A stretch of 64,000 nucleotides of DNA, from assembly GCF_030867095.1 (NCBI RefSeq), contig NC_081824.1:252651956-252715955 (forward strand). Reading direction: 5' to 3'. Both the position numbers and the translations under genes were made by a program. Below, piece by piece: positions 36,001 through 48,421 of the stretch (position 1 is the first letter of the stretch; each line of letters starts with the position of its first letter). Source of the stretch: Alligator mississippiensis. Lineage: Eukaryota; Chordata; Crocodylia; Alligatoridae. The notes under the pieces were generated by a model. It was not told the DNA's origin and searched no databases. It saw nothing but the letters and a program-made list of their open reading frames with translations.

Positions 36001-38841
36001 CCCTTTTGCAATGGGCAACCAGGGAATGGTGGAGCATTTGGACCTCAAGCAGGTTTTATTCCGATAGAACATGTTTTCTACTAGGCCCCCATACACTCTG
36101 CATAATCCTAAAATACATGGGACAGGCCTGAACAAAGGCTTAGGAATTAGGGCTCCTGGATTCTAGCAATGGTTCAACCACTGACTTCCTAGGCCATCAT
36201 AGGCTTTCCCCCTCTGTCTCAGCTTCCCCAGCTAGAAAACAAGAGTAATACACAAATATTTTCCAGTGAGAAAATGTAGTGAAGATTGGTTATGTTTTCA
36301 AGGAATTGAATAATGCAGAGAGCTGTGTCAGCGCTATGAACACCCCACTAGCCAATGGCACCCTCCAGATGTAAGGTGCCATTGGAGTATACAGAATTTA
36401 TTTGTATTATTATTTGTTATCTGTTGTCTCTAGTCCCCTTCAATACATGCTATGTGACAGAGGAAGGTGATGAAGGAAAAACAGTAATCCATCCACCACA
36501 CCCATGGTCCCAGGGTGGGGAGAAATCAGGCTAAGAGCTATTAATTGTACATGAGCCTAGGGCAGGGGTATCAAACATGGGGCTGGGTCATCCAGCCCAC
36601 CTCCAGGGTCTAGATATGGCTCATGGAGCTTGTTGCTGTGATTGTCTGAGCTGCACTGGTGTGGCTCCAGTTCCCAGAGATTTAGCACTGCCACCACTCA
36701 CCCTGCCTCCTACCCACCATTAAAAAACAGGGTTTTTAGTTGTTGTTGATGACTAAAGTCAGCAGCAGGGAGACAGTGAGGAAGGTGAATGGCAGCAGGA
36801 CAAACCCCCTGTGTTCTGGAGCCATGTTAACACAGCAGGGTCACAGCCATGTTGACACCACTGCTGACAATTGAGGGTTGTCCAGCCAGCTTCCAAGAAG
36901 CCCTACAATATGGATCCATCCCACAGAGCTAAATCAATTTGACACCCTGGTCTAAGGTGATAAACTAGCACTCAGGCAGATCTTAAACTTTCAGAAGGCC
37001 TGATATCCTTGCCCAAGGAGCAATGCAAGAACAGCAGCCCCAAAGAAATGTTCAAGGAGCTGCAGACAGCTGCAATGCCAGGCAATGTTCTTACCTCCCT
37101 TCCTCCACCTTGAACAACTTGCCACCTTGTTTGGATTTGCCTGGTCCCTTATTCCAGGCACTCAAAGGATCCTGGCAAGCTATTTGAGTGCAAAGTGGCT
37201 TCCATTTCTGGTCTCTCTCCTTTCTCTCCAATTGACTGGATCTTACATGTAGTTGGGTTGGGACCATGAAATATCTTAGTGCCTCATTTACTTTGCTACA
37301 CTTCAATTTTTCCAGATAAAAACTACACATGCTAGCTAGTATGCTAACATCAGAGATTCCTTCAGTCACTGCAGTACTAGCACATTCCTTTGAGCCATGA
37401 TGTCCATGAAAGGTTTACTTCAGAGTCTTTCACAGTCACTGCACTAGTGCAAGTAACCACAATCCCAGGTGTGTGAGGGCAATGAACAGCTATGGGGAGG
37501 GATTCCCAAACTATGGCCTATGGATATTCAGTGGTCCACAAGGGCCCTGCTTGGTAGTCCATAGCATGAAGCAGCATTGGTGGGTCAAGGGGAAGGAGAG
37601 CTGCCAGGTAAGGCAGGATCCAAAGGATCTCCCTGTTACCAAATACCATGCAGAATGAAGAAGTTGCAAGCCACTGGCTCTGTCATTGTGAGTTGGGAAT
37701 GAGCCTTGTTCTTTTGACCTACTATATGATATGGACTGTTAAATCCCACATCAGTTTCTAGAGACAGGCATCTGCATCATGGGGATTGACAATCCAATTT
37801 CTACCCAGTACTACCATAAGCTCAGTGTGACTTCCCTCCCACCTGTACAGGTTGCTCCTTGCATATCGGGAAGGTGGTGGGAACTCAACATTCACCTATT
37901 TTATTGATAGAAGCCTCTAGACGTTCCCAAGCTGTTTGCCATCATCTCCCACCAGCACTACCATCTCTCTAATATAGCAGAAAACAAATTAAATGAAAAA
38001 CAACCTACCCATTCCCTGTGAGGCTGAGTAAGCAGATTCATGATATACCGCATGGTTCTCCAAACCCTTGCTAAAATACTACTAATAAACATCACCTAGC
38101 TCTGATGTAGCACTTTTCATGAGCAGATCTTGGAGCAGTTGACAAAGGAGGTACCCCCTATTTACAGACGGGGAAAATGAGGCACAGAGAGGTGAAGTAA
38201 CTCACCCCAAAGTCTGCTGCCAGCAGTAGCCAAGCTAGAAACAGTCTCCTGAGAATTGGTCCAGTGCCCTATCCAGTAGTCCAGACTGCCTCCCTCCCAA
38301 TCAGTATTCCAGGGTTCAGAAAGGTAAAGTCAGGATAAGGTACAGCCTACCTGCCAGAAAGAAGTAGAGACAGGCGGTTGATGGGTGTCTTGCCTTCTAG
38401 GGCATAGCTCTGGTCTCTGGTCAGTGAAAGGACCTGTTCTTCACAGCATTTCACAATCTCTTTGTAGACCCGGAGGGGCACCTGGAGAGGCTGGTAGATG
38501 GTCTTGTAAAGAAGATCGAATTCTTCCAGAAAGGTGTCCTTACGGAGCAGGTAAGTCAGGTGAGCCAGCTGAAGCAAGCAGGCCATGACCAGCAGCATGT
38601 TCCAGATGAAGATATCCAGCCCACAGGCATCCAGCCAGCCCCAAAGAGCATAGCAGAAGTAGCCAATGGCCAGTAAGCTAAAGATATAGATGGATCCAAA
38701 GATCCCACTTCCCCCCATGTAACCGAGCAGAAGGATGCAGCCAGCTAGATGATAGGCTGCTTCCTCCATGTTCTGCTTCCAGACCTCGCATGAAAGAGGC
38801 TGAGAGAAGATCTGGTCCCAAAAAGTGCTGTTTCTACTCAT
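29578..38841 (-). CDS. POPDC2: POPDC2, Popeye-domain cAMP effector membrane protein (3 coding exons)
   Basis: Joined minus-strand exons 38841-38351, 34158-34050 and 30066-29578 give 362 aa; human has 364. It is a muscle and heart membrane protein with a short outside N-terminus, three membrane spans and a cytoplasmic Popeye domain that binds cAMP and modulates ion channels such as TREK-1 (family knowledge). Seen: N-glycosylation sequon at Asn4, membrane spans near residues 28-46, 47-69 and 74-97, FDLLYKT, the cAMP-site motif DSPEW (184-188) and FQVT (199-202). An in-frame ATG 10 codons upstream (38871) exists, but starting at 38841 aligns gaplessly with human MSANSS..., putting Trp at 188 as in human. 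The tail is Pro/Ala-rich. It converges on PLA1A and points the same way as COX17. Confidence 0.96.
30919..31151. mobile_element. hAT-type MITE in POPDC2 intron 2
   Basis: The ends CAGGGGTAGGCAACC and (reverse complement of the right end) CAGGGGTCAGCAAG are Charlie-like inverted repeats. The flanks gttcaggg and cttcagga agree at 6 of 8. A worn relative of its right part is at 43121-43175. Confidence 0.75.
31855..31985 (+). repeat. Unnamed interspersed repeat (tggtccaataaa family)
   Basis: It shares gaagctttgcttgtccaaca, acggttggtccaataaata and atccttgcctc with the stretch at 44830-44935 (gaaagcttgtttaactctat, tagttggtccagttagagat, attcttgcctt). Two diverged copies of one old family; class not recognised. 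Confidence 0.45.
32990..33123. repeat. MIR-like repeat, copy 1 of a near-identical pair
   Basis: 134 bp that match 34649-34782 with 9 mismatches and no gap. It contains accctggtttccccatttgt and agaatggcaatgag, a MIR-type core. Confidence 0.75.
34050..34158 (-). CDS. POPDC2: POPDC2 coding exon 2
   Basis: Encodes residues 165-200: VRVSQDGQFLHYIFPYQFMD and then SPEWESLRPSEEGIFQ. It carries the DSPEW cAMP-pocket motif; FQ at its end joins VT of exon 3 to make the conserved FQVT. The acceptor is tccag|GGTC and the donor CAG|gtaacc. Confidence 0.97.
34649..34782. repeat. MIR-like repeat, copy 2 of a near-identical pair
   Basis: Same orientation as copy 1 at 32990-33123, about 93% identical over 134 bp; the flanks do not match. 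The two copies sit on either side of POPDC2 exon 2. Confidence 0.75.
35167..35945 (-). mobile_element. CR1 LINE, 5'-truncated
   Basis: The left edge is a reversed CR1 tail (agaatcatagaaaatgagg, then gtcatctagtccaacccc). On the minus strand the frame reads [57 protein letters not shown] and LERVQQRTTKMVRGL, the C-terminal RT region of CR1 ORF2. This subfamily is more diverged than the 43- and 54-kb copies. It lies in POPDC2 intron 1. Confidence 0.9.
36563..36949. mobile_element. hAT-type DNA element in POPDC2 intron 1
   Basis: The ends CAGGGGTATCAAAC and (reverse complement of the right end) CAGGGTGTCAAAT are Charlie-like inverted repeats. The flanks gcctaggg and gtctaagg agree at 6 of 8. It is 387 bp and non-coding. 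Confidence 0.78.
38100..38290. repeat. MIR/CORE-SINE-like repeat
   Basis: It has agcacttttcatgagcagat, then cctatttacagacgggga, aatgaggcacagagaggtga and a tail ending near gtgccctatcc, the standard order of the amniote SINE tail. It lies just 3' of the POPDC2 exon 1 donor. Confidence 0.65.
38351..38841 (-). CDS. POPDC2: POPDC2 coding exon 1
   Basis: Encodes residues 1-163 and part of 164: MSRNSTFWDQIFSQPLSCEV and on to TPINRLSLLLSG. It holds the extracellular sequon, all three membrane spans and the first part of the Popeye domain (EEFDLLYKT, VYKEIVKCCEEQ). The donor is GGCAG|gtaggc, phase 2. The frame stays open 10 codons further upstream to an ATG at 38871. Confidence 0.96.
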
Positions 38842-38871
38842 CCTTTCCCAGTCTCCACCTGCCCCAGCCAT

Positions 38872-41800
38872 CCTGGTTTAGAAATATATTGTCATACAAA
38901 AATCATACACAGCCAGCTGAAACCAGAGCTGCAGGGCAGCCCTGAGTCTCCTGGGAGCTCTTCAGACCCTCCGCACAGTGCCTCAGAGCACCATTTCCAA
39001 ATAACTTTCAATGGCTTTCTTTGCTCCTGGAGATACAGCTACCTTTTCCTTCTGCTGCTGCTGGGTGCAGGAATTGGTTCACTGGCCTCACCCACTAGTC
39101 GAGGCTGGAGAAGACAGAGTAGGCAAAGACAAGTCTGATCAGCTCAGTCAAAAAGAAAGCAAAGGCCTTTAGGTAGAGAACTCAGAGAAGGGGACTGGGA
39201 ACGGATCCTGTTGCACTCTCTCGCCAGTCCTCCAGAAGTGAAAATAGACACACAGAGAGCCGCAGGGAGGGAGGGAGAGAGGGAGGGCAGGGGGGAAGTA
39301 CAGGGAGCTTGTATTGAATTTGGAATGTGTATCACTTGGCAACGGGTAGAAGAGAGACCCCAAAAGGATAACCATGTTTGGAATTGAAATCCAAGGAGTA
39401 AAAGCAGCAAGGGGAACAGGGAACAGGCAGGCATTGGCCACTTAACATAACTCAGAGGACTAGATAAGCTTAGTGCAAAGCAAGAAGGGGAAAGGGACTA
39501 GTTTACTGCAGTATGTACATGTGATATGGTTACACACTGTTTTTGGAGAAAGGGTATTATGAATTGTGCCACAAAAAAAACCAAAACACTACCTCCGTTC
39601 TTGGGCTGTAACTCATAGTAATGGGGAAAAGTGTCAGGAACTATTTTCTGGTAAGGATACCTCTCAGACTGTGGCTTAGCCTTTCAGGGAAAGTGATGGC
39701 AGCTCCATCATGTGAGACACTGAAATTTAGGATGAATGTCCACTTGGCCACATTACTTATTATGCTCTGGACAAACTACAATAGATGAGTCATTTGGATT
39801 TTTCCAACTTCAGTTACCACAAGGACACCAGAGGACATAATACTTAGTCCATTTGGAGAAGTTCCCCTGAAAAATGTTTCCTCACAAAGGATCCTCCATC
39901 CCATATGCAGAGAGCTCTGGAGAAAATAATGCATTTCCATGCTACAAGGAGTAAGACACTGCACAGCTACAGGGTGCTGGCCTCTCATGCAAGCAGATCT
40001 CCTTTTTTGGGTCTGTTAAAACAGCAGCAGTAACACCTATGATGCTAGGAAGCAAAGCTGCGTAGGAAGGGCAAGAGTACCCACACCAAGGGAAGTGGAA
40101 CAGCAAGTTAAAATAACTCAGAGATCCACAATCTTTCATGATCAAGAGAGGACATAATACTTAGCCCACTTGAAGATGTACCCCTGTGACCTGAGTACAA
40201 AAGATCATGGAAGAGAAAGAGGTAGAGAAAACGGGGGTGGGAGCAGTGCTGAGAAGGCAAACAAGTAATAAACCCATAGGGACAAAGGAGCCAAAAGAAC
40301 TAATTTAGAAAATGGGATAAGAATCCATAGTCCCTGTTTGGACCATACTTAATAGAATCCAGTCTGTAGAGGATCTCCTATTCCACAACTTCCCATTTAA
40401 ATTGGCTTTTAAAGCTTCACTGTTAAAGAACAGCTAATCTGTGGTCAGTGATGAAAGGTTGAAGAGTTCTCCACAGGCTTCTGTGTGTTTTTGGACTTGA
40501 TGGCAGATTGATGTCTCCTTTCACATGGTGATTGCCCCTATGGCAACCTTGAGACATTTGTTATTTTCCAGGAGAGGTTAGAGATCATTAATCATGTGTC
40601 CAAGGTGTGTTATGAACTTTCTTTCACAATATCTGATAAAACTTGCTCATGAAAGTTTATGCACCTCTGACTCATTTAGTCTTTAAGGTGCATCTCTACC
40701 CTGCTTTCTGTCTGACTTGGTCTCAATGCCGCTAAGTACTTCTCTGATCAAATCAAAATATTACAGATCTCATCGTATACACACTTTTCATCCAACACAA
40801 GAAGCGGGGGGATAGGGGCAGGGAAGGAAGGGAAAGAAATGATACCACACTGCATTACACCACAAACACCTCTCCCCCCACCACCCACTCAGGTATTTGA
40901 AATACAACAATAGACTGGTGTCTACTATATATGACAGATTTTTATATTTTCCCTCCATCATTCCAGAATCGGAAAGATTTCAACCCTGCTAGAACCCAGT
41001 ACTGCAAACTGTGCTCAAGACTCGGGGAAAGAACTTGGGTTCTTTCTGGTCTGTTACTTATGACTAATTCAAGGGTTATAACATTTCTGTCTGGCAGTCC
41101 AGTGTCAACTTAGCTTTGGAAAAGCCAGCCAGATTCGATTACATCCGGATGACCAGTGATACAATCATCAGCTGAGAACCAAAGGCAGGACTCCAACTGT
41201 TGCCAGAAAGCAATTAACTTTTCATGCCCAGATGCATCCTCGGAGATCAAAGTATAAATGCAAAGGACAACGGTGTGGAGTGAGGCTGGATGAGCTGTGG
41301 AACAGGCCTTTCTGGGAGGTAGGATTACATGGATGGTTGTGTTTCAGGACAAACTTACAGCAGTCATTCCAGGCATACCATTCACTTTTCACTAGTCATT
41401 CAGAAGACACGTGAGCAGCTCTTCTACTAATAGTTCAGGAACAACACAACACTCATTTGTGGCAAGGGCTAGAGTGAAACATTGCATTCCACTGAGGGGG
41501 AAAAAAATCTGTGACATCAATCACAGTCTTGGATGGTAAAGAATGAGAACACTCCCTTCCCCCAGGAATCTGCTGAGAAGTGGGAATGCAGTGGACTTCC
41601 AGGTATTCTCTCCCCCCCTACATAAGGGCTTCATTTTATGAATCAATCTCTAGTTCCAGGAGTCTCACAAAAGGGAAAATACTCCTTCAGGCTGCTGGTG
41701 AAGGGAGGTCTGTTTTTTCTACCCCAGGGCCATGCAGCTGGCAGCATGCAGGGGTTGTTCCAACCCCCAAGCTCCCATTTGGCCATCACCCCCCCACATT

Positions 41801-42849
41801 ACTCAGGCTGCAGCAGGAGCTGGGGATTCTGAGCTTGCCTTCCCACCCCGCCCCAAGGGACAGGAGAGTAAAGTGCAGCACAGGCCCCAAGGCCAGAAGA
41901 GCCCACAGCCTAGGAGCTGAGAATGAGACCAGGGGGCCTCCACAGTATGTGGCCCCCAGCCTTTTAGAAGTTGCTCTATCCCTTCAGCCCTGTGCCCATG
42001 GAAAGCTTTAGGCCACAATTTTCCAGTTTCTCAGCTACCTCAAAGTACAAATAATTAGGGGGGAAAAAAAATCTGCCCTTTCTGTATATCCATTAAAGTT
42101 GAGGTAGGACTTTGACCCACTTGTTCATGTGATGTAATACATGGACCTCAGGCATAGCCTAAAGGGCACTGACAAATGTTCAGGCCCCCTGCTCTAACTC
42201 ATGGCTACATAAAGACATTTGCCTGTTGGGTTGGGGGGGAAATCAAGCCTGCTTGCAGGAACCCAAGGAGCCACCCCTCTCCCCAGCCCCCAACCCCCAA
42301 GCTCCAGTACTGTCAGCAAGAATAGGAGGAGGAGTGGGGAAAGCAGCCAGCTGGGGTTTGCCTGGCTTGGGCTGGAGGAGACGGGGAGCCATGAGGTTGG
42401 GGGGCTCTGATCTACCTGCCTCCACTTCAGGTCACGCCAGGCAAACTCCAGCCCATAGCTCACTCCCCCTCCCCTCCTGCCCCAGGAGCACGGCTGAGCT
42501 AGGCTGGGCTGACCTGCATCAGCCCAGCCCCGATCATGCCATAAATTAGCCCTAGGGAACACAAGGTCCCAAAGGCGCTCTAAAATGGAGTAGCCTTAAT
42601 CTGATCCCTTATTCAATGAGGCTTAATTTGTTACACAACTGGCCGCTTTAAAAGCACTCTGCAGCCGTGCATGTGTGTCACAGCACAGCTGTAGAGTGCT
42701 TTCAGAGAGCTGATCATGCAAAAAACAACTTCTGTCTGCACCCACAGTTTAAAAGGCCCAGAGAGATATGTAAGAGTCATTGTTGGTCTGCCTGCCAGCA
42801 GATAGGAGACATCATTGTTGTTCTTACCCGGTGACCCACGACTGAAAAG
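38872..42849. other. Intergenic region upstream of POPDC2
   Basis: It should contain the POPDC2 5' UTR and promoter (minus strand, from 38872 up). I see no TATA box or CpG island. A repeat related to the aaagcttatgca family may lie at 40630-40720. The open frames at 41.6-42.5 kb are GC-rich and overlap on both strands without domains. Confidence 0.4.
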
Positions 42850-43118
42850 GCTGGTACCTGTCACAAACTCCTGCAAGACAGTTTTAGGCTGGACACAAGG
42901 AAAAACTTCTTTACTGTCTGAGTCCTCAAGGCCTGGAACAGACTCCCCCCAGACGTGGTGCAAGCACCTACTCTGGACACTTCCAAGAAACATTTGGGCC
43001 CTTATCTTCCTGGGATCCTTTGACCCTAGATAACTTCCTGCCCCTTGGGCAGGAGGCTGAACCTGAAAATCTTACAAGGTCCCTTCCAGCCCTAATGTCT
43101 ATGAAATCTATGAAATCT
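42850..43118 (+). mobile_element. CR1 LINE 3' fragment
   Basis: It reads the CR1 3' end on +: aaaaacttctttactgtctg, agtcctcaaggcctggaaca, acttcctgccccttgggcag, then ccttccagccctaatgtcta and the repeated tail atgaaatctatgaaatct. Confidence 0.88.
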
Positions 43119-43120
43119 TA

Positions 43121-43175
43121 GAAGTCGAGGTTGCAAGTGTTTTTGACACTCTGCCGAAAAATGTTGCCAACCCTG
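43121..43175. mobile_element. Right-end fragment of a hAT MITE
   Basis: It matches the right end of the element at 30919-31151 (tcgaggctgtagttgctttt, ggcactctgcccaaaa, ctgaccccTG) with several differences. It abuts the CR1 tail ending at 43118; no left end is visible. Confidence 0.6.
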
Positions 43176-43228
43176 AACTAAACATTGATCCATTTTATAG
43201 CACATTATGTATCTAGCTATTGGTTTAT

Positions 43229-44665
43229 GAGCACTCTGGCAAGGTGCCAGAGGACTGGAAAAGGGCCAACGTGGTCCCCATTTTCAAAAAAGGGAGGAAG
43301 GAGGACCCAGGAAATTATAGGCCTGTTAGTCTTACCTCAGTCCAGGGGAAGCTCTTGGAGAAAATTATCCAGGTGCACATCTGCGAGGGGCCAGCAGGAT
43401 AGATTATGCTTACGGGCAACCAGCACGGGTTCATTAGAGGCAGGTCCTGTCAGACCAACCTGGTGGCCTTCTATGACCAGGTCACAAAATCCTTGGACAG
43501 AGGTGTCACAGTGGACATAGTCTTTCTGGACTTTAGGAAGGCCTTCGACACCATCTCTCACCCCATTCTCGTTAAAAAATTAGGCGACTGTGGTGTTGAC
43601 ATCTACACAGTCATATGGGTTGCAAACTGGCTGGAGGGCCGCACCCAGAGAGTGGTGGTGGACGGGTCATTTTCAACTTGGAGGGATGTGGGCAGTGGGG
43701 TCCCCCAGGGCTCGGTCCTCAGGCCCACAATGTTCAACATCTTCATCAGTGACTTAGACAAGTGGGTGAAAAGCACCTTGTTCAAATTTACAGATGACAC
43801 TAAAAAGTGGGGAGAAGTGGGCACGCTAGAAGGGAGGGACAGGCTGCAATTGGATCTGGACAGGTTACAGGGGTGGGCGGATGAGAATAAGATGGGATTC
43901 AATACTGACAAGTGCCAGGTACTGCACCTAGGGAGGAAGAACCAGCAGCAGACCAACAGGCTGGGGAACTCCCTTCTCATCAGCACAGAGACAGAAAAGG
44001 ATCTGAGAGTCATTGTAGACTCCAAGATGAACATGGGCCGCCAATGTGGGGACGCAGTCAGGAAGGCCAACCGCACCTTGTCATGCATCCACAGATGCAT
44101 CATGAGCAGGTCCAAGGAGGTGATCCTCCCCCTCTATGCGACGTTGGTCAGGCCTCAGTTGGAGTACTGCGTCCAGTTCTGGGCGCCACACTTCAGGAGG
44201 GATGTGGACAACGTGGAGAGGGTCCAGAGGAGGGCCACTCGCATGATCAGGGGTCAGCAGGGCAGGCCCTACAAGGACAGGCTACAGGGCCTGAACCTGT
44301 TCAGCCTTCACAAGAGAAGGCTGGGAGGGGACCTGGTGGCCATCTATAAACTTGGCCAAGAGAGACCAGCAGGCTATGGGAGAGTCCGTTCCCCCAAGCA
44401 CTACTGGCAGTAACAAGGAATAACAGCCATAAGTTGACTGATGGTAGATTCAGGCTAGATAACAGGAAGCACTACTTCACAGTTAGGGCGGCTAGGATCT
44501 GGAACCAACTTCCAAGGGAAGTGATGCTTGCTCCTACCCTGAAGGCCTTCAAAAGGAGGCTAGATAGACACCTTGCCAGGGTCATTTTTTCCTGCCCATG
44601 GCAGGGGGTCAGACTTGATGATCTACTTAGGTCTCTTCCAACCCTACCAACTATGAAACTATGTT
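43229..44665 (+). mobile_element. CR1 LINE, 5'-truncated, long RT frame
   Basis: It starts inside the reverse transcriptase (VPEDWKRANVVPIFKKGRKE) and runs to the tail ccctaccaactatgaaacta. A 335-aa frame (43406-44413) carries NQHGFIRGRSCQTNLVAFYD, FLDFRKAFDTISH, GVPQGSVLRPTMFN and FKFTDDTKKWGEV. One stop precedes it and a shift follows (C-terminal frame at 44434). Few breaks and strong similarity to the 54-kb copy suggest a fairly recent subfamily. Confidence 0.93.
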
Positions 44666-47129
44666 TTACCCAACTCCTGAATTCTTTCCACACAGAAAGT
44701 GAGAATGATCCTCCTAGCAGTCAGCTTTTTTCTTCTTAGAATTCTCTCTCTGCTACCCCTGTAAATTTCTTACACCTCCTCCCACTGTTCTTTACTATGC
44801 TGTGCCTGGCTCCTGGTGATCAAACCTGAGGAAGGTCTTGCATTCGAAAGCTTGTTTAACTCTATTCCAACTACATAGTTGGTCCAGTTAGAGATACCAT
44901 CCTAAGAAATTCTTGCCTTAGATAATTTCTGGACCATCATGGCTACAGCATCACTCTTATACTACTATAACCTCCATATTGGCACTAATGCATAGGTGAT
45001 CAGTCCAGAACCCATATTAGTGCTAGTGAATACCCTGGAGCTCAAGACGGACCTGATTTGGTCTGAATTTCATTCCTCAAAGATAAGGTTAATGCCAAGC
45101 AGAGAACCAATGGCAGCAACGTCTGTTGCATCAGTCTGCTCCTAGCCTCCTGCCTATGCCCACAGTCCTGGTCAGCATGCACAGCTTACCAGTGGGGCTG
45201 CTCCAGCAGCTGCCCAGGTACTGCTCAGCTCTACCATCCCTCCTGCAGCTCCTTCTCCTCCTGCCCCAGCTGCACTGCTCAAGGTAGTACAGGGAAGCAA
45301 TGGTGGCCATGGGGACATGTGCTGGGCAGCAGATGTCCAGCCAAGCAGAGAAGGAAGCTGCAGCCAGGCAGCTCCTGCCCCAGTTCACAGGATTTCAGCA
45401 GCAGCTGCTGGCCGTCTTCCACCTACTTGGGTGCCTGCTCATTGCACTGGGTGGACAGAGTGGGTAAAAGGCAGCCTGCAGCTGGAGTCCCTCACACTGG
45501 GGAAGGATCTTTCTGGCTGGAGCTTCCCCCCCTGCCTGGCTGGGCATCTGCTGCCCAGCCCGCACCCCCACAGCTTCCCCACACTACCTGCTGCCTGGAG
45601 CAGTACAGCAGGGACAAGAGGGGGAGGGGGAGCCACTGCAGGTAGGGGGACACAAGCAGTACAGACAGCTGCAGAGGTGGGTACACCACCCAAGCAAGCT
45701 CTGCTGCACGCATGCCCTCCTCACCTTCAGCTGACTCCTGGGACCTGGCCTGTGGGCAGCCCCTCAAACACACATGCACACCCCACTTTCTACCCCCCCT
45801 ACAAACGCGCAATACACAAAAGTAAGACTATTTTGAGCTGTTATATATATATCCATATATACACTACTCAAAAGAAATCAGGACAAAAATATTTTTTAAT
45901 TAAAATATAGTAGATGTTTGATTTTTAGTACAGTATACCATATTTTAAATCTATTTGTCAAAATGGTATCTTCTGAAATCTTTTGCGTGTGCAGCCATCG
46001 ACAGCTCACCAAAACTTGTGGCCTGCCGGCAAAAATAATTGCCTATCCATGTTCTAGCCCTCAACATCACCATGCAGAGCTTCTCTCCAAAAAAGTTTCT
46101 CTGTGGTTTTCTGTACTCTCAGTACCTGTAGCAGACCCTTTTACACACAGCTTCTAACTATAAGACTGATGGCTTCAGTGTTGGAAACTAACTTCAGTGG
46201 CAGGTCTTTCCTGAAAACCATACTCCTTAGCATGGTCTTGGGTGTCATCTACCTGCTCCATCACTATTCAAAGGTACTGGCCTTGACCATCACTGGATTT
46301 TAGATCCTGACCTTCCAGGATATAGTTCCAAGGGGTATTCAAAGAATTTCAGCCTTCCATTACACAATTTACAAGTTTTTGCAGTGAAGGACAAACATGT
46401 AGAACATCTCAGGATGTGAAATTCCCTGAAGACAGAAAAGAATCATTGTACATTCCCATTTGAGGGACTAGTCCATGCAGGATGGCCATAGGTTGAAGCT
46501 CACAGATTTCAAATGTGCCATTTTGACAAGCCTTGTAGTACAAGGAAATCTGTAAGGGGAGGTGTGGAACAGGGAAAGAGGCAGAGTGACAAGTGGAATA
46601 CACAGACAAGACACTGGAAATGGGTGTGGGGAGGGGCAAGGGGAAGAAAATAAGTAGTTCTGAAGTTTGGTTTGTTTGGGGTTTTCTAAAGAAATATTTC
46701 AAATTGAATCCACAACAAGAGCTAGTGGTTTGACATTCCATAGCTTCCTTCTCATAGCCATGCAAAAAGGGATCTGAAGGAGAATTGTGGCTATGCACAA
46801 GCATGAGGAAGCACAGAGCACAAACATAATTTAAAGGTTTTCATTAAGAAAATTCCCCATGTTGCTTGTGTCCACTGGGGAGAGCACCGAAGGACCCACC
46901 TGTGGCCCCTCCAGGTCAGTGATCTGCCACAGGGGGACCCCAGGTGCTCCCCCAGACCCAGGAGGCACTAGTTGCTGAGCTGGTGGGGCCCCCCAGTGGA
47001 CCGGAAGCGTTTCTGGTCCACTTCTGGGTCTGCTGCTGAACATGCTGGGGAGTCCCCCACACTCCTGTGGGATGCTCCATGTGACCCAGCATTGCAGCAT
47101 TTATGAGCCGCCTGGTACCTTGAGGTACA
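44666..47129. other. Intergenic stretch, no gene supported
   Basis: Contains the second copy of the tggtcca repeat family (about 44830-44935), a GC-rich block at 45.1-45.8 kb with overlapping chance frames on both strands, and a (TA)n run at about 45843. No coding motif was recognised. Confidence 0.4.
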
Positions 47130-47309
47130 TAGAAAAAACATTTCAAGGTGTGTCTATGTCCGAATCACCGAATCTTTCCAAAATCAATTCGCAGGGTTCC
47201 AATTCAATTCGGAGAAGTTAAAGGGTTGCCCGATTCGATTCGGATTTGGAGATTCGGCCACTGAATTGGGCCAAATCAAAATCAGGAACCAAAGCTTCAC
47301 ACAGCCCTA
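47130..47309. mobile_element. Possible hAT-like element, right part
   Basis: Repeated attcgattcgg/aattcaattcgg words and a right edge that reads, in reverse complement, TAGGGCTGTGTGAAGC, a hAT-like end. The left end was not found, so the extent is open. Confidence 0.4.
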
Positions 47310-48025
47310 CTAAATATAATTGCAACTCACAATTCTCATTTCGGCACTGGTAGGAAAAGAAAAGGAAGCACATGATCCAACTGCAGCAGCAGTGTCACAG
47401 AAACTGGTTTGAGTTAAAAAGGCTTTGTCTTTTGCTTTAAAAAATGCAAGAGGAATGAACGTTTTTAAATCCTTTATTAAGAAGAAAATATATCTCTATT
47501 CCAGCTGGTCAAGATCTCATAACATACAATTCAGAAAAGTGATAGGCAGTTTCTTTATTGTTAGGGTTTGGGGTTTGTTTGTTTTTTTATATATATATGT
47601 ATCTCTCTCTATATATAAATAGCTCTCATCATTAAGGTTGTCCCTTGAAGTAGCCTGCAGAAATAACTTAATATTCTTCAATTCCCTGGAAAAATCAGTC
47701 ACCTCGCAGCAAGTCACCTAGGAGAGTAAAATAAATAGATAAATAAAAAGCTTCGAGAGAGAAAAATCCTACAAGACAAGACATTATCAGTACTTGAATA
47801 AACTTCCAAATTAAAGGTTGCTCCAGTGACTGACTTCAGGGTTTCACTTTGGCAGCATTTCCAAGAACACAAAGTATTGCCTTCGTCACAAGCATGACTC
47901 TCAATAAAAGAATACATAGGAAGGAAAGCCATATTTAAAGCAGGACTATTGCTTTTACTAATCTTAAACCCTCTCAGCCCCATTTTCTACCTGCCTTCAC
48001 ATCCACCTCTGTTACAGGACAACTT

Positions 48026-48031
48026 TTTATT
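48026..48031 (-). terminator. Possible COX17 poly(A) signal
   Basis: AATAAA on the minus strand, about 390 bp past the COX17 stop. It is the first such hexamer noticed downstream. A spliced 3' UTR is also possible. Confidence 0.4.
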
Positions 48032-48421
48032 AAGGATCAAACCATGCTCTGGCCTTCTAGGATTGCTCGCAAAGGACACAAACTCCTGATGGCCTTTGAC
48101 TACCAGAGACTATCCGAGGCCAACATCAGTCACTCTTGTGCAGAGATAGATACCTGCTTTCCCTTCCTCTTAAGGCAGCCAAATTTCACAGCCAATGAAA
48201 TGTTAAGGCAGGACTGATCCTGTCTTGAGCAGATTGGGTTGAACTAGAAGTCTTCTCATAATCCCTTCTAGCCTCATTTTTCAGTTATTCTGTTTTGCTA
48301 GTTCAGGCCTACTAGTGACACTGACTGAGTTCTTAGGGTCAATGAAGAGACAGAGACCAAGCAGGAAGCACAGTTTTGAAATCTATACTCACCACACGCA
48401 CAGTTCCATTATTCATCTTGC

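Noticed and set aside
38842-38871. Upstream in-frame ATG as the POPDC2 start
   Set aside because: Possible, but the second ATG aligns gaplessly with the human N-terminus and gives the same residue numbering; the extra ten residues have no match.
45843-45900. Possible mariner end (cactactcaaaagaaatca after a TA run)
   Set aside because: Only one worn end is visible and no partner repeat was found.
45317-45910. 197-aa open frame in a GC-rich block
   Set aside because: Opposite strand frames are equally open, no motif, no splice or synteny support.
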